A stretch of DNA of 50,153 bases from positions 1-50,153 of the forward strand of contig JAPKBR010000027.1 in the NCBI GenBank assembly GCA_028823345.1, written 5' to 3'. How positions within the stretch are numbered: position 1 is the first letter of the stretch; each line of letters begins with the position of its first letter. Shown here piece after piece: positions 49,426 through 50,153 of the stretch. Position numbers and translations under genes: made by a program. The notes beneath the pieces were generated by a model that had not been told where the DNA came from, made no database searches, and worked only from the letters and a program-made list of their open reading frames with translations. The stretch comes from Planctomycetota bacterium. GTDB lineage: Bacteria; Planctomycetota; UBA1135; GCA-002686595.

Positions 49426-49845
49426 ATGAACATCAGAACAGCTCTTTTCCCGTGCAGCTTGCTGCTCTTCAGCTGCACCCAATTGTCCAAGGACCAAGGC
49501 GGCGAGGCTGCCCCGCCGATGGCTGCCTCCCTGGAGGTGGCGACGGCTATGGACCTCCCTGAGGTTCGTTATTATCTGATCGCGGACACATGACCCTTCT
49601 GCATCAAAGTCTCCAACGCCGTGCGCGAACTGGAGCAGGACTACGAGGGACGGGCGATCTTTACGATCGTCTCAGCTGAAGAGACGGCAGCGTCCTTTGA
49701 TGACATCGAGGCCTTTGGCTTCGTCGACCTCAAGCACGGACTGGTCGTGTTTGACGGCGATGGAGAGGCCAAGGTGAAACTCCCCGGCCATATGTTCGGC
49801 CGCGCCGAGATCGAGGAAGGCTTGAAGCGAGTCCTTGGGGTTTAG
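49426..49845 (+). CDS. thioredoxin-like lipoprotein, probable selenoprotein (U-P-F-C active site)
   Basis: The frame from the ATG at 49426 to the TAG at 49843 has 139 codons with one in-frame TGA at 49591-49593, codon 56. The N-terminus is a lipoprotein signal with Cys17 in L-L-L-F-S-C. Reading through the TGA gives R-Y-Y-L-I-A-D-T-U56-P-F-C59-I-K-V-S-N-A-V-R-E-L-E, a thioredoxin-fold strand, an x-P-F-C redox motif and the following helix. The later L-V-V-F-D-G-D-G and the final helix E-E-G-L-K-R-V-L are also typical. The TGA falls exactly where the first Cys of a CPFC motif belongs, which is where bacteria place selenocysteine in redoxins. The downstream part from a GTG at 49621 lacks the active site and would be useless alone. 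The alternative is a Cys-to-stop mutation in a pseudogene. It would be anchored facing the periplasm as a thiol/selenol oxidoreductase. Confidence 0.78.
49594..49640 (+). promoter_or_regulatory. candidate bacterial SECIS hairpin after the in-frame TGA
   Basis: Immediately after the TGA, CTCCA (49611-49615) can pair with TGGAG (49631-49635). Inside it CGC (49617-49619) pairs with GCG (49623-49625), leaving an apical loop CGT with the G-U step nearby. An outer helix TTCTGC (49597-49602) with GCAGGA (49635-49640, one G-U pair) is also possible and competes for one base. The apical loop lies about 26-28 bases from the TGA, within the range known for bacterial SECIS elements read by SelB. This was paired by eye; stability was not computed. 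Confidence 0.5.
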
Positions 49846-49867
49846 CTCAGAGGATCCGCTTACCCGA

Positions 49868-50046
49868 TCAGCTGAACCACTCGCTGATTGGGATGTACTT
49901 GCCGAGCAGTCGGCCAACGAGCAGCCCCATCAGCGCGCCGACGAGCGCGAGGGGGAGGAGGAGAACTTCACCCCGAGGAGGAGGGCTCCTGCAGTACCAC
50001 CCAAGAGAGCGCAGAGAACGACCCGGACACTTTTCAGTAGTTCCAT
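49868..50046 (-). pseudogene. small two-helix membrane protein broken by a one-base deletion
   Basis: From an ATG at 50046 the first frame reads MELLKSVRVVLCALLGGTAG followed by ALLLG, a clear membrane helix, and then runs into Ser/Arg-rich nonsense. A second frame, displaced by one missing base, continues as VLLLPLALVGALMGLLVGRL, then LGKYIPISEWFS and a stop at 49868-49870. The total of 179 bases is one short of 60 codons. Restoring one base near 49969 (GTGAAG|TTCTCC) would give a 59-residue glycine-zipper-like protein with two helices. The cause is either a real frameshift mutation or a sequencing/assembly error. It lies 25 bases downstream of the tRNA-Gly gene on the same strand. Confidence 0.55.
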
Positions 50047-50071
50047 TGTTCTACTTATACGGCAACGAGCT

Positions 50072-50147
<76 letters not shown>

Positions 50148-50153
50148 CCGCTG

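Noticed and set aside
49591..49593. TGA as a plain nonsense mutation ending a 55-residue lipoprotein
   Set aside because: Not excluded, but the TGA sits precisely at the first position of a CxxC redox motif and the frame stays coding-like to a proper stop. This is less likely for random decay than for selenocysteine.

Overview
The window is GC-rich bacterial DNA packed with genes that are typical of marine Planctomycetota. It has five formylglycine-type sulfatases, a very large PVC-type cytochrome fused to a DUF1080 domain, a PQQ-like beta-propeller/LamG mosaic, carboxypeptidase-regulatory-like repeat proteins, Gfo/Idh/MocA and sugar-isomerase pairs, and many lipoprotein or Sec signal peptides. 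I see no rRNA, insertion sequence, integrase or CRISPR array. The taxonomic assignment is inferred from gene content, because no marker gene is present.

Layout. (1) 0.1-9.2 kb: a possible hypothetical gene, a secreted PHB-depolymerase-like esterase, an HExxH membrane protein, a two-gene set encoding a secreted His/Cys (caspase-like, DUF6345-type) protein and a companion, a YjdF-like membrane protein, a large secreted tandem-repeat protein and an ATP-grasp ligase. (2) 9.2-13.3 kb: a sulfatase and a divergent regulatory-like repeat protein. (3) 13.4-18.3 kb: a sialic-acid catabolic operon of N-acetylneuraminate lyase, a fused kelch mutarotase-Na+ symporter, and an N-acylglucosamine 2-epimerase. 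(4) 18.3-28.3 kb: a chain of seven genes joined by 4-bp stop/start overlaps. It runs from a propeller/LamG/methyltransferase-like chimera through an unknown membrane protein, an FtsX/LolD-like pair and a tandem double ModA-like binding protein to a ModB-like permease and a short ModC-like ATPase. (5) 28.4-31.6 kb: a transglutaminase-like/discoidin protein and a thioredoxin-fold protein. (6) 31.6-43.1 kb, minus strand: the cytochrome/DUF1080 giant, small proteins, a four-gene set (two sulfatases, an SGNH lipoprotein, an unknown), and an isomerase/oxidoreductase pair. (7) 43.3-49.3 kb: two near-identical Dabb genes flanking a sulfatase, another sulfatase, a SASA-type esterase and an alpha/beta hydrolase lipoprotein.

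The most striking item lies at the right end. A reading frame at 49426-49845 encodes a lipoprotein with a thioredoxin-like active site in which an in-frame TGA occupies the first position of a CxxC motif (T-TGA-P-F-C). Coding-like sequence continues on both sides and a hairpin follows the TGA, so this looks like an unannotated selenoprotein (Sec-Pro-Phe-Cys). Next to it are a small two-helix membrane protein broken by one missing base, and a tRNA-Gly(CCC) gene.

Together the genes suggest a heterotroph that breaks down sulfated and sialylated polysaccharides. Secreted sulfatases and esterases trim substrates, and the nan operon imports sialic acid and converts it to GlcNAc-level intermediates.
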